From: Clostridiales bacterium
GTDB taxonomy: Bacteria; Bacillota; Clostridia; Oscillospirales; Oscillospiraceae
Assembly: GCA_019423635.1 (NCBI GenBank)
Contig: JAHZBA010000003.1
Span: 1-64,000, forward strand
Length of the DNA: 64,000 bases
Reading direction: 5' to 3'
In this document: piece by piece, positions 1 to 7,241 of the stretch
How the letters are laid out: each line of letters begins with the position of its first letter
Numbering within the stretch: the first letter of the stretch is position 1
Notes under the pieces: model-generated
Seen by the model: the letters and a program-made list of their open reading frames with translations, nothing else
The model's database searches: none
Told to the model about the DNA's origin: nothing
Made by a program: the position numbers and the translations under genes

Positions 1-431
1 TCCTCCACGCCGGCCAGAGCACCCAGCTCGGCCTCGACCACCACGCCGTGGTCGTGGGCGTACTTGACGACCTCCTTGGTGCCCTCGATGTTCTCGGCGA
101 AGGGCAGAGAGGACAGGTCGATCATGACGGAGGTGAAGCCGTCGTCAATGCAGGACTTGCAGGTCTCGAAGCTGTCGCCGTGGTCCAGATGGAGCACGAT
201 GGGGATCTCGGGGCACTCGATGACAGCGGCCTCCACCAGCTTCACCAGATAGGTGCGGTTGGCGTAGGCGCGGGCACCCTTGGAGACCTGGAGGATCACA
301 GGGGCCTTCTCCTCACGGCAGGCCTCGGTGATGCCCTGGATAATCTCCATGTTGTTGACGTTGAAGGCGCCGATGGCGTAACCGCCGTTGTAGGCCTTCT
401 TGAACATCTCGGTGGAAGTGACCAATGGCAT
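1..431 (-). CDS. fba: Fructose-bisphosphate aldolase class II, 5' part (cut by window edge)
   Basis: Zinc-dependent aldolase of glycolysis and gluconeogenesis, converting fructose-1,6-bisphosphate to glyceraldehyde-3-phosphate and dihydroxyacetone phosphate. About 143 N-terminal residues are visible. They open MPLVTSTEMFKKAYNGG and continue with GAFNVNNMEI, and LHLDHGDS holds the zinc-binding His region typical of the class II family. An ATG nine bases upstream (440) is rejected because the AGGAG ribosome site abuts it, whereas the ATG at 431 is correctly spaced and gives the canonical family start. It is divergent from pfp, so two glycolytic genes share one intergenic region. The C-terminal half lies outside the window. 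Confidence 0.95.
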   Translation of the reverse strand, partial: MPLVTSTEMFKKAYNGGYAIGAFNVNNMEIIQGITEACREEKAPVILQVSKGARAYANRTYLVKLVEAAVIECPEIPIVLHLDHGDSFETCKSCIDDGFTSVMIDLSSLPFAENIEGTKEVVKYAHDHGVVVEAELGALAGVE

Positions 432-479
432 AGCAATCATCTCCTGAATCATTTAGTTTAATTTGACAGTTTGTGGAAA

Positions 480-494
480 GGAAAACGATTTTCC
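480..494. promoter_or_regulatory. Perfect palindrome GGAAAA-CGA-TTTTCC, possible operator
   Basis: Six-base arms around a CGA centre lie between the fba and pfp promoters, just downstream of the fba -10. It resembles a catabolite-response (cre) element with the central CG and G/C flanks, but the arms are one base longer than the cre consensus. Assignment to CcpA is inference only. Confidence 0.4.
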
Positions 495-500
495 GATAAG

Positions 501-528
501 ATAATATCACAAAAAAAATAAAATGCAA
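501..528 (-). promoter_or_regulatory. Promoter for fba
   Basis: On the minus strand TTGCAT (528-523), a 16-bp spacer and TATTAT (506-501) form a sigma-A promoter about 70 bases upstream of the fba start. Confidence 0.6.
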
Positions 529-531
529 GTA

Positions 532-560
532 TTTACAATTCTTTTTTTCAATGATATGAT
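532..560 (+). promoter_or_regulatory. Promoter for pfp
   Basis: TTTACA (532-537), a 17-bp spacer and TATGAT (555-560) give a good sigma-A promoter. Transcription would begin near 567, about 35 bases before the pfp ATG. Confidence 0.75.
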
Positions 561-601
561 GGATGCACCTGAATTTGAATCAAGTTGAGGAGGCATTTTT
601 C

Positions 602-1840
602 ATGAGTGAACTGAAAGGCGCATGTATTTTCGGCCAGTCCGGCGGCCCCACTTCCGTCATCAACGCCAGTGCCTATGGTGTCATCAGCACGGCGCTGAAA
701 AATCCCAACATTACCCGGGTGCTGGGCGCGGAGCACGGCATCAAGGGCGTTTTGAACGACCGGCTCTTCGACATGGGGCAGGAGGACCCCGCTGAGCTGG
801 AGCTGCTGAAGTACACTCCTTCCTCTGCCCTGGGCTCCTGCCGCTACAAGATGGCAGACCCCGATGTGGATGATACGGACTACAAGCGCATTCTGGAGAT
901 CTTCAAGAAGTATGACGTCCGCTATTTCTTCTACAACGGCGGCAATGACTCCATGGATACCTGCAACAAGATCAGTAAATATATGCAGAAGGTGGGCTAT
1001 GAGTGCCGGGTGATGGGTGTGCCCAAGACCATCGACAACGACCTCTTCGGCACCGACCACTGCCCCGGCTTCGCCTCTGCCGCCAAGTATATCGCAACGT
1101 CCTGCATGGAAGTCTATCAGGACGCCCGGGTCTATGACACCGGCATGGTGTGCGTGATCGAGATCATGGGCCGCCACGCCGGCTGGCTGGCCGGTGCCGC
1201 CGCTCTGGCCACCGCCTACGGCGCAGGACCGGACCTGGTCTACCTCCCCGAGGTGGATTTTGACATGGAGCAGTTCCTCGCCGATGTGGACCGGATCTAC
1301 AAGGAAAAGGGCAACTGCATGGTGGCCGTGTCCGAGGGCATCCACTACGCCGACGGCTCCTTCGTCTCCGAGGCGAAGACCTCCGCCACCGACGGCTTCG
1401 GCCACGCCCAGCTGGGCGGTCTGGCCGCCACCCTGGCCGAGGCCTGCAAGGAGAAGACCGGCGCCAAGGTCCGCGGGATCGAGCTGAGTCTCCTGCAGCG
1501 CTGCGGTGCGCACCTGGCCTCTGAGACCGACATTGAGGAGAGCTTCATGTCCGGCAAGGCGGCCGTGGAAAACGCCGTGGCCGGCATCACCGACAAGATG
1601 GTGGGCTTTGAGCGCAGCTATGAGGACGGCCAGTATGTCTGCCGGACCAAGCTGCTGAACCTCACCGACGTGGCCAATACGGAGAAGAAGGTGCCTCTGG
1701 AGTGGATCAACGCCGCCCACAACGGCGTGGAAAAGGCCTTCATCGACTATGCGCTGCCCCTGATCCAGGGCGAGCCCAAGCTGCCCCGGCAGGATTCTCT
1801 GCCCCGGTTTGCCAGGCTGAAGAAGGTTCTGGCGAAATAA
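602..1840 (+). CDS. pfp: Pyrophosphate-type 6-phosphofructokinase
   Basis: 412-residue phosphofructokinase that phosphorylates fructose-6-phosphate in glycolysis. Visible motifs are GQSGGPTSVINAS at the phosphate-binding N-terminus, GGNDSMDT, PKTIDNDL and MGRHAGWLA. The Asp/Asn-Asp in GGNDS and the Lys of PKTIDND (Gly in ATP enzymes) point to PPi rather than ATP as donor, so the step may be reversible. The start at 602 follows a strong GAGGAGG; the in-frame upstream ATG at 563 lies almost on the predicted transcription start and is rejected. A hairpin terminator follows. Confidence 0.93.
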   Translation: MSELKGACIFGQSGGPTSVINASAYGVISTALKNPNITRVLGAEHGIKGVLNDRLFDMGQEDPAELELLKYTPSSALGSCRYKMADPDVDDTDYKRILEIFKKYDVRYFFYNGGNDSMDTCNKISKYMQKVGYECRVMGVPKTIDNDLFGTDHCPGFASAAKYIATSCMEVYQDARVYDTGMVCVIEIMGRHAGWLAGAAALATAYGAGPDLVYLPEVDFDMEQFLADVDRIYKEKGNCMVAVSEGIHYADGSFVSEAKTSATDGFGHAQLGGLAATLAEACKEKTGAKVRGIELSLLQRCGAHLASETDIEESFMSGKAAVENAVAGITDKMVGFERSYEDGQYVCRTKLLNLTDVANTEKKVPLEWINAAHNGVEKAFIDYALPLIQGEPKLPRQDSLPRFARLKKVLAK

Positions 1841-1872
1841 CCGTACTCCGCACAACCAATTGACATTCTGCG

Positions 1873-1911
1873 AAGACGGCGTGACCTGTTTGCATAGGTG
1901 GCGCCGTCTTT
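1873..1911 (+). terminator. Hairpin terminator of pfp
   Basis: Nine-base perfect stem AAGACGGCG / CGCCGTCTT with a 20-base loop, followed by a very short T run, 30 bases after the pfp stop. Confidence 0.6.
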
Positions 1912-1937
1912 GCCATACTGGATCTGGTGACGAAAGA

Positions 1938-3278
1938 ATGAGAAACTGCTTGAAACGATGGACCGCGCTGTGTCTGGCCTGGATGCTCTGCGCGGCGCTC
2001 TCCCCCGCCGCCTCTGCCGCAGGATTCCGGGATGTTCCCAAAGACCACTGGGCCTATGGGGCGATTGCCGACATGACGGCAAAGGGATATCTCCAGGGCA
2101 GCGGCGGAGCCTTCCGCCCCGGGGAGTTCATCAGTAAACAGGCCTTTTTATCTATGGTCTGCCGGGCCTCCGGTCTGGATGACCGCAAGCTGCAAGGCGG
2201 AAGCGGCTGGGCAGATCCCGCCATTGCCTACGGCCAGTATTTCGGCTGGTTTCAGGCGCAGGACATGACCTCCCGGGGCGACCCCATCACCCGGGAATTT
2301 GCCGCGCAGCTGCTGGTGCAGGCGCTGTTTCCGGAGGAGGTCTCCTCTGACACATCCGTCAGCTTTTCGGACGTTTCCCAGATCACAGAGAGCCGGCTGC
2401 CCTATGTGTGTTCCGCTGTTCAGCTGGGGCTGGTAAACGGCTACGAGGACGGACGCTTTGATCCCCAGGGCCCTCTCACCCGGGCTGCGGCGGCTGTGAT
2501 CCTATCCAGGGCCCTGAAACGGCAGGGTGCGCTCACGCCGGGAGCTGCCGTTCAGGTCCCCATCCTGATGTACCACGACATCTCTTACCTGGGAAAGGGC
2601 TATTCCAAAACGCCGGAGGTTTTCAAAAAGCAGCTGCAGGAGCTGAAGGACGCGGGCTTCCACACGGTATTTTTCTCCCAGGTGATCGACTATGTGGAAC
2701 AGGGGACGCCTCTGCCGGACAAGCCCATTGTCATCAGCATTGACGACGGCTATCAGAGCAATCACACCTATGTCCTGCCCATCTTGCAGGAGCTGGACAT
2801 GAAGGCGGAGATCTCCCTCATCGGCGACGCCATCCAGTGGGCCGACTGGGGCATGAGCTGGGATCAGGTCCGGGAAATGGCGGAGAGCGGCCTGGTGTCC
2901 TTCCAGGCCCATACCAGATCTCTCCATGGCGATACCACGTCCCAGGGCGGGCGCTTAGGGGTCCTGAAAAGTCCCTCCGAGAACTGGAGCACCTATGTCA
3001 GGATTCTGGGAGACGATACCAGGGCGATTCTGGATCAGATTGAGGCGGAGACGGGCACTCGGCCCCAGGTGTACACCTATCCCCGGGGTAAGTGGAACAC
3101 CATGGCGGAGGCTGTGAGTGCACGGCTCGGCTTTCCGGCCTCCCTCACCACCAGGGACGGTGTGGCGTCGGTCCGGCAGGGTGCCCCCTCCTCCCTGCGG
3201 CTGATGGACCGGATCGGCATGGATTTCCGCAACGGCAGTGTGGCTGCCGTCTTGCGGCAGTTCGGATATCCGTGCTGA
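1938..3278 (+). CDS. SLH-domain polysaccharide deacetylase
   Basis: 446 residues. A signal peptide (about 1-28, ending ASAAG) is followed by three S-layer homology repeats (about 29-75, 90-140 and 145-195), then a NodB-type carbohydrate esterase domain from about 210 (PILMYHDI, ISIDDGYQSN, the QAHTRSLHG His motif and TYPRGKWN). The expected role is de-N-acetylation of a wall or surface polysaccharide, with the enzyme held on the wall by SLH repeats binding pyruvylated secondary polymer. The metal-site Asp pair (DDG) and His are present. The ATG at 1938 is chosen because it directly precedes the basic and hydrophobic signal; its ribosome site is weak. The substrate is unknown. Confidence 0.88.
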   Translation: MRNCLKRWTALCLAWMLCAALSPAASAAGFRDVPKDHWAYGAIADMTAKGYLQGSGGAFRPGEFISKQAFLSMVCRASGLDDRKLQGGSGWADPAIAYGQYFGWFQAQDMTSRGDPITREFAAQLLVQALFPEEVSSDTSVSFSDVSQITESRLPYVCSAVQLGLVNGYEDGRFDPQGPLTRAAAAVILSRALKRQGALTPGAAVQVPILMYHDISYLGKGYSKTPEVFKKQLQELKDAGFHTVFFSQVIDYVEQGTPLPDKPIVISIDDGYQSNHTYVLPILQELDMKAEISLIGDAIQWADWGMSWDQVREMAESGLVSFQAHTRSLHGDTTSQGGRLGVLKSPSENWSTYVRILGDDTRAILDQIEAETGTRPQVYTYPRGKWNTMAEAVSARLGFPASLTTRDGVASVRQGAPSSLRLMDRIGMDFRNGSVAAVLRQFGYPC

Positions 3279-3298
3279 TCCCGGCAGCCTCGGCGCTC

Positions 3299-3331
3299 AA
3301 AAAGCCGCCGGCATACAGCCGGCGGCTTTTT
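3299..3331. terminator. Bidirectional terminator between the deacetylase and coaX
   Basis: GCCGCCGGC / GCCGGCGGC stem around CATACA, with A-runs on the left and T-runs on the right, between two convergent genes. Confidence 0.9.
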
Positions 3332-3345
3332 CGACCGATCTTACT

Positions 3346-4116
3346 TTATTGGTTCTTCTGATAGATGCTCCACAGCCCCTCCAGCAGCAGATGCTCGTCA
3401 TAGACGATGGGATTCCGGGTGTACTTCACAATCACCGGCGCACTGCCGCCAGTGGCTACCACGTTGACCTCCCGATTAGGGAACTCCTCCCGGATGCGGT
3501 CGATGATCCCGTCCAGCATTCCCGCGCTGCCGTAGACAATTCCGGAGCGCATGCACTCCTCCGTGTTTTTACCGATCAGACTCTTGGGGGGCTGAATGGC
3601 AATCGCCGGCAGCTGGGCTGTCCGGCGGTTCAGTGCCTCCAGGGAGACGTTGACGCCCGGCAGCAGCAGGCCGCCCTCATAGGTTCGCTCCTGGGAGACC
3701 ACGCCGATCACCGTGGCAGTGCCCATATCAATAATAATGATGGGCGGCTGGAACTTCTCCACCGCCGCCACAGCGTCCGCCACAATGTCCGCTCCCACCT
3801 GGGTCTGTACCGCCAGACGCAGATCCAGTCCCGTCCGGACGCCGGGCCCCACCACCATGGGCGGTTTTCCCAGCAGACGGGTCAGCGCTTTTTCCATCAT
3901 GAAATTCAGCGGCGGCACCACGCTGCAGAGGATCGCGCCGGTGATGACACTGCAGTCAATCTGGTGCAGCGTGAACAGATTCATCAGATCGACACTGATC
4001 TGATCTGCGGTTTTGTGACTGTCGGTATTCAGGCAGGCGTGCATTCGCAGTGTTTTTTCCCGGTCGAACAGCCCAACGGATATGGTGGAGTTCCCCACGT
4101 CAACGGCAAGCAGCAT
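3346..4116 (-). CDS. coaX: Type III pantothenate kinase
   Basis: 256-residue ASKHA-fold kinase for the first step of coenzyme A synthesis from pantothenate. The N-terminal MLLAVDVGNSTISVG is the family phosphate motif; IIIDMGTATVIGVV, GGLLLPGVNVS and VVATGGSAPV follow in order. Type III enzymes are insensitive to CoA feedback and need a monovalent cation (family knowledge). The start at 4116 sits behind GAGAGAGGA; an upstream in-frame extension of ten residues is not family-like. It has a leader of roughly 215 bases from a promoter shared back-to-back with ogt. Confidence 0.95.
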   Translation of the reverse strand: MLLAVDVGNSTISVGLFDREKTLRMHACLNTDSHKTADQISVDLMNLFTLHQIDCSVITGAILCSVVPPLNFMMEKALTRLLGKPPMVVGPGVRTGLDLRLAVQTQVGADIVADAVAAVEKFQPPIIIIDMGTATVIGVVSQERTYEGGLLLPGVNVSLEALNRRTAQLPAIAIQPPKSLIGKNTEECMRSGIVYGSAGMLDGIIDRIREEFPNREVNVVATGGSAPVIVKYTRNPIVYDEHLLLEGLWSIYQKNQ

Positions 4117-4337
4117 AACGTCCTCTCTCTTTCGGACCTGCGGCAATCCCCCAAAATACCGAGAAACGTTCGCCGGTCCAGGAATGCCGCGGCCGCATTG
4201 TCCCCGCAGGGGGAACGCCGCCCTGTCCCGCGGCCCCCGTCCTCGCCCCGTTTTCTCATGATTTCCGGAAATTGCTCTATGAAACGCGCACCTTGTCCCC
4301 CCACAGGTCTCATCTTATTTCGCATAATCACTTCTTG

Positions 4338-4366
4338 ATGTTACCACGATTTGTCTGTGCTTGCAA
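4338..4366 (-). promoter_or_regulatory. Promoter reading toward coaX
   Basis: Minus-strand TTGCAA (4366-4361), 17-bp spacer and TAACAT (4343-4338). The -35 hexamer is self-complementary and is the same six bases used by the ogt promoter. The 4117-4337 stretch downstream is a G/C-rich leader with no gene I can support. Confidence 0.55.
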
Positions 4367-4389
4367 GTCCCACCTGGAAGTGTTATACT
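4361..4389 (+). promoter_or_regulatory. Promoter for ogt
   Basis: TTGCAA (4361-4366), 17-bp spacer and TATACT (4384-4389), about 29 bases before the ogt start. Confidence 0.8.
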
Positions 4390-4417
4390 GAAAATATCGG
4401 AAAGGCAGGTGCTGCGC

Positions 4418-4939
4418 ATGTATCAAACACAACTCTCCTCCCCGCTGGGTCTGCTGACGCTGGCCGCGGACGGCGAGGCCCTCACCGGGCTCTGGATGGA
4501 GGGACAGAAATACTTTCCCACTGCCCTGGCGGCGGAGCCGTGTCCGGAGCTGCCGGTGTTCCGCCAGACGGAGTCCTGGCTGAAGGCCTATTTCGGCAAA
4601 GCGCCCCTCCCCGCGCTGCCGCCGCTGGCGCCTGACGGCAGTCCCTTCCGGCAGGCCGTGTGGCGCCTTTTGCGGGAGATTCCCCGGGGAAGCACCACGA
4701 CCTACGGAGCCCTCGCCCGGGCGCTCCGGGCGGAGGGCATTCCGGCATCGGCACAGGCGGCAGGCGGCGCTGTGGGACACAACCCCATTTCCATCCTGAT
4801 TCCCTGTCACCGGGTGGTCGGCAGCAACGGCAGCCTGACCGGTTATGCCGGGGGCATTGAGAAGAAGCAATTCCTGCTTGAGCTGGAGGGCGTGGATACC
4901 ATACGATTACATATACCGACTCGCGGAAGCGCGCTGTAA
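4418..4939 (+). CDS. ogt: Methylated-DNA--[protein]-cysteine S-methyltransferase
   Basis: 173 residues, the usual size for Ogt. It is a suicide repair protein that moves the methyl group of O6-methylguanine or O4-methylthymine to its own Cys. The active-site block reads IPCHRVVGSNGSLTGYAGG near residues 127-146, preceded by the helix-turn-helix region TTYGALARAL. The start at 4418 gives the typical MYQTQLSSPLG opening; an upstream in-frame start lies inside the promoter. A second, shorter MGMT-domain protein is encoded at 32410. Confidence 0.93.
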   Translation: MYQTQLSSPLGLLTLAADGEALTGLWMEGQKYFPTALAAEPCPELPVFRQTESWLKAYFGKAPLPALPPLAPDGSPFRQAVWRLLREIPRGSTTTYGALARALRAEGIPASAQAAGGAVGHNPISILIPCHRVVGSNGSLTGYAGGIEKKQFLLELEGVDTIRLHIPTRGSAL

Positions 4940-4943
4940 AGGG

Positions 4944-4982
4944 AAAACCCCTGCGTCCAAATTTGTGGGCGCAGGGGCTTTT
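4944..4982. terminator. Terminator between ogt and mntP
   Basis: CCCCTGCG / CGCAGGGG stem flanked by AAAA on the left and CTTTT on the right, so it can serve both convergent genes. Confidence 0.85.
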
Positions 4983-4983
4983 G

Positions 4984-5559
4984 TCACCCGAAAATTCCCA
5001 GGTGCTCCAGCAGAATCTTGGCTCCCAGCAGAATCAGGATGATCCCGCCGGACAGCTCCGCCCGCTTCTTGTACCGGGCGCCGAAGAAGTTGCCGACCGC
5101 CACGCCTACCAGGGAGAGGCCGAAGGTAGTACAGCCAATCAAAGTGACCGCAAACTGGATGCGGACCTCCAGGAAGGCAAAGGTCACGCCGACCGCCAGG
5201 GCGTCGATGCTGGTGGCCACTGCCAGAATCAGCAGCTGCCGCAGGTCCAGCTTTACCGTCACCGCGCAGGCCTCTTCCTCCTTTTCCGGCCCCAGGGCCT
5301 CCCGGACCATGTTGATGCCGATGAGGCTCAGCAGCAAAAAGGCCACCCAATGGTCGACGCTCTGGATCTGCCCGGCAAACTGAGACCCCAGGACCCAGCC
5401 AAGGAAAGGCATCAGCGCCTGGAATCCTCCGAAAAACAGGGCAATCACCCCGGCATGGCGCCAGTTCAACTTCGGCATACAAAGCCCCTGGCAGATGGAA
5501 ACAGCAAAGGCGTCCATGGACAGCCCCACACCGATCAGCATGAGTTCCAGTGTATTCAT
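4984..5559 (-). CDS. mntP: Manganese efflux pump MntP
   Basis: 191-residue membrane protein with six predicted transmembrane segments, exporting Mn(II). The N-terminal SMDAFAVSICQG and the later SIDALAVGV form the duplicated Asp motifs of the family, and TTFGLSLVGVAVGNFFG is also diagnostic. The ribosome site GGAGGAG is well placed. Many mntP genes follow a yybP-ykoY manganese riboswitch; I could not recognise that motif here, only a 7-bp hairpin directly before the ribosome site. Confidence 0.93.
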   Translation of the reverse strand: MNTLELMLIGVGLSMDAFAVSICQGLCMPKLNWRHAGVIALFFGGFQALMPFLGWVLGSQFAGQIQSVDHWVAFLLLSLIGINMVREALGPEKEEEACAVTVKLDLRQLLILAVATSIDALAVGVTFAFLEVRIQFAVTLIGCTTFGLSLVGVAVGNFFGARYKKRAELSGGIILILLGAKILLEHLGIFG

Positions 5560-5573
5560 GTACTCCTCCTTAC

Positions 5574-5614
5574 CCGGAGCTTCCTTAAGAAAACGTCAAT
5601 CCGTCAGGCTCCGG
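5574..5614 (-). promoter_or_regulatory. Inverted repeat in the mntP leader
   Basis: CCGGAGC and GCTCCGG seven-base arms with a 27-base loop end a few bases upstream of the mntP ribosome site. Its position could affect translation initiation; function is unproven. Confidence 0.35.
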
Positions 5615-5675
5615 CACAGTTCCTGAAAATATGGAGAGGTTCCGCGGTCCGGGAACCGGTGAACGGCAGGATGCC

Positions 5676-6347
5676 TTAGAGAACCACCGGGACGGAACGG
5701 CAGATGGTCAGGCTGTCCGGCGTCACCGTGCAGTCATAGGCCCGGACCTGCACGCCGGCGGAAACCGCCGTTCGCAGGGCCTGGCCGAAGGCCGGGTGGG
5801 TATCGTCATTGGGGGAAACGCTCTGAATCCCCTCCATCTGCACCACGAAAAACAGCACCGCACCAAGGCCGGACTCCGCCGCCTGCTGTAATTCCCGGAT
5901 GTGCTTGACACCCCGCTCCGTGGGGGCGTCCGGAAAGCGGGCCAGACCGTCTTCTTCCAGGGTGACGCCCTTTACCTCCACCAGACAGGGACCCCGGTCC
6001 GTCTCCAGACAGAAGTCCAGCCGGGAGGCCCCGTAGGGAAACTCCGCCCGCACCGTTTTTACCTCCGGCAGCCCAGCGGCCCACTCGGCAAAGACCCGGT
6101 TGGGCGCCTGGGCATCCATGTTGATGAGCCGGCTCCCCTTCTCCACGGCGATCAGGTCATAGAGGGTCTTGCGTCTGGGGTTGGTCCCCCGTTCCAGGTA
6201 GACCGCCGCGCCGGGCACCAGCAGTTCCCGGCAGCGGCCGGTGTTCTTCACGTGGACGGTCTGAAGCCCCGCCTCGGTCTCCACATGGGCGATGAAGCGG
6301 TTGGGCCGATCCACAAAGCGGCCCGGGATCACGGTTCCGTACTTCAA
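5676..6347 (-). CDS. sfsA: Sugar fermentation stimulation protein homolog
   Basis: 223 residues, matching SfsA proteins (DNA-binding or nuclease-fold proteins first linked to maltose metabolism in E. coli; biochemical role unsettled). Key blocks are VDRPNRFIAHVE, VHVKNTGRC, LVPGA, LVEVKGVTL and FPDAPTERG. I place the start at a TTG (6347), spaced from GGAGGAG, because it yields KYGTVIPGRF, the exact family N-terminus; the ATG at 6383 would add 12 unrelated residues. Confidence 0.9.
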   Translation of the reverse strand: MKYGTVIPGRFVDRPNRFIAHVETEAGLQTVHVKNTGRCRELLVPGAAVYLERGTNPRRKTLYDLIAVEKGSRLINMDAQAPNRVFAEWAAGLPEVKTVRAEFPYGASRLDFCLETDRGPCLVEVKGVTLEEDGLARFPDAPTERGVKHIRELQQAAESGLGAVLFFVVQMEGIQSVSPNDDTHPAFGQALRTAVSAGVQVRAYDCTVTPDSLTICRSVPVVL

Positions 6348-6418
6348 AATGCCTTCTCCTCCCGGCAGTCTCCTCTGCCCCACCCTGCGCCGGCCGGTTC
6401 CTCCAATTGGATTGTATG

Positions 6419-6447
6419 ATCATACCACAATTTTCACATCCAGTCGA
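6419..6447 (-). promoter_or_regulatory. Probable promoter for sfsA
   Basis: Minus-strand TCGACT (6447-6442), 17-bp spacer and TATGAT (6424-6419). The -35 is imperfect. Confidence 0.45.
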
Positions 6448-6524
6448 TAGCATTTATATCAAGAAGCAATCGTTTTTGCCGGGAAAATTCTGCATAAATT
6501 TTATGAGAAAATTTCTGAAAGTCA

Positions 6525-6553
6525 TTGTTTTTTTCCGTGGAAGTTGATACAAT
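6525..6553 (+). promoter_or_regulatory. Promoter for the decarboxylase pump operon
   Basis: TTGTTT (6525-6530), 17-bp spacer and TACAAT (6548-6553), 31 bases before the first gene. Confidence 0.7.
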
Positions 6554-6584
6554 AGCCCTGCATCATATTTTTGGGAGGGAGTAT

Positions 6585-6848
6585 ATGGAACCTTCAAGTC
6601 TGTTTGTCTGTCTGATGGGAATGGGCACCGTGTTTTTCGGGCTCATCTGCCTCATCGTCCTGACGACGATCATGGGCAAACTCGTGGGCGGCCGCGCGGC
6701 CCCCGCTGCCCCGGTCCCGTCTGCTGCGGCCCCCGCCGCTCCGGAAGGGAACCGGCAGGAGATTGCCGCCGCTGTTGCCGCCGCCGTCGCGGAGGAGCTG
6801 GGCACCAGCGTCACGGGCATCCGCATTGTATCCATGAAAAAACTGTAA
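6585..6848 (+). CDS. oadG: Sodium pump decarboxylase, gamma subunit
   Basis: 87 residues: one N-terminal transmembrane helix (about 8-30), an Ala/Pro-rich linker and a C-terminal helix ending TGIRIVSMKKL, the typical OadG layout. The gamma subunit joins the cytoplasmic carboxyltransferase to the membrane beta subunit and binds a metal through its C-terminus in characterised pumps. It is the first gene of the operon, followed after 21 bases by the biotin carrier. GGGAGGGAG is a strong ribosome site. Confidence 0.88.
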   Translation: MEPSSLFVCLMGMGTVFFGLICLIVLTTIMGKLVGGRAAPAAPVPSAAAPAAPEGNRQEIAAAVAAAVAEELGTSVTGIRIVSMKKL

Positions 6849-6869
6849 GAGGAAAAAGGAGAGAGCAAC

Positions 6870-7223
6870 ATGAAAAAGTACAGAGTCACCGTCAATGGAA
6901 CGGCCTATGAAGTTGAGCTGGAAGAGCTGACCGGGGCCGCCCCTGCGGCAGCTGCCGCTCCGGCCCCCGCCCCCGCCGCTGCGGCTCCGGCTGCCGCTGC
7001 TCCCGCCGGCGGTGAGCAGGTCGTAAGCCCCATGCCCGGCACCATTCTGGACGTGAAGGTCAGCCAGGGCGCCTCTGTCAAGAAGGGCGACGTGCTGATG
7101 ATCCTGGAGGCCATGAAGATGGAGAACGAGATCATGTGCCCCTGCGACGGCACCGTGGCCTCTATCAACACCTCCAAGGGCGCGGCGGTGGAGTCCGGCA
7201 CTCTGCTGTGCGTCATCCAGTAA
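6870..7223 (+). CDS. Biotin/lipoyl attachment protein (biotin carrier of the pump)
   Basis: 117 residues. A short N-terminal segment precedes an Ala/Pro linker (about 25-48) and a biotinyl domain (about 50-117) with the biotinylation motif LEAMKMENEI. The Lys would be biotinylated by BirA, encoded at 24575, and would carry CO2 from the alpha subunit to the beta subunit. In many bacteria this domain is fused to the alpha chain; here it is separate, as in MmdC and GcdC type pumps. Confidence 0.92.
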   Translation: MKKYRVTVNGTAYEVELEELTGAAPAAAAAPAPAPAAAAPAAAAPAGGEQVVSPMPGTILDVKVSQGASVKKGDVLMILEAMKMENEIMCPCDGTVASINTSKGAAVESGTLLCVIQ

Positions 7224-7241
7224 GGCACTGGAGGGCAATGT

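Noticed and set aside
548..2041. 497-residue minus-strand open frame opposite pfp
   Set aside because: Lies antisense to a well-supported phosphofructokinase; composition-driven frame in high-GC DNA, no family motifs.
4029..4331. 100-residue minus-strand frame upstream of coaX
   Set aside because: Starts almost at the predicted transcription start without a ribosome site and overlaps coaX out of frame.
5560..5680. yybP-ykoY manganese riboswitch before mntP
   Set aside because: Expected from family knowledge, but the conserved sequence blocks are not visible; only a simple inverted repeat is present.
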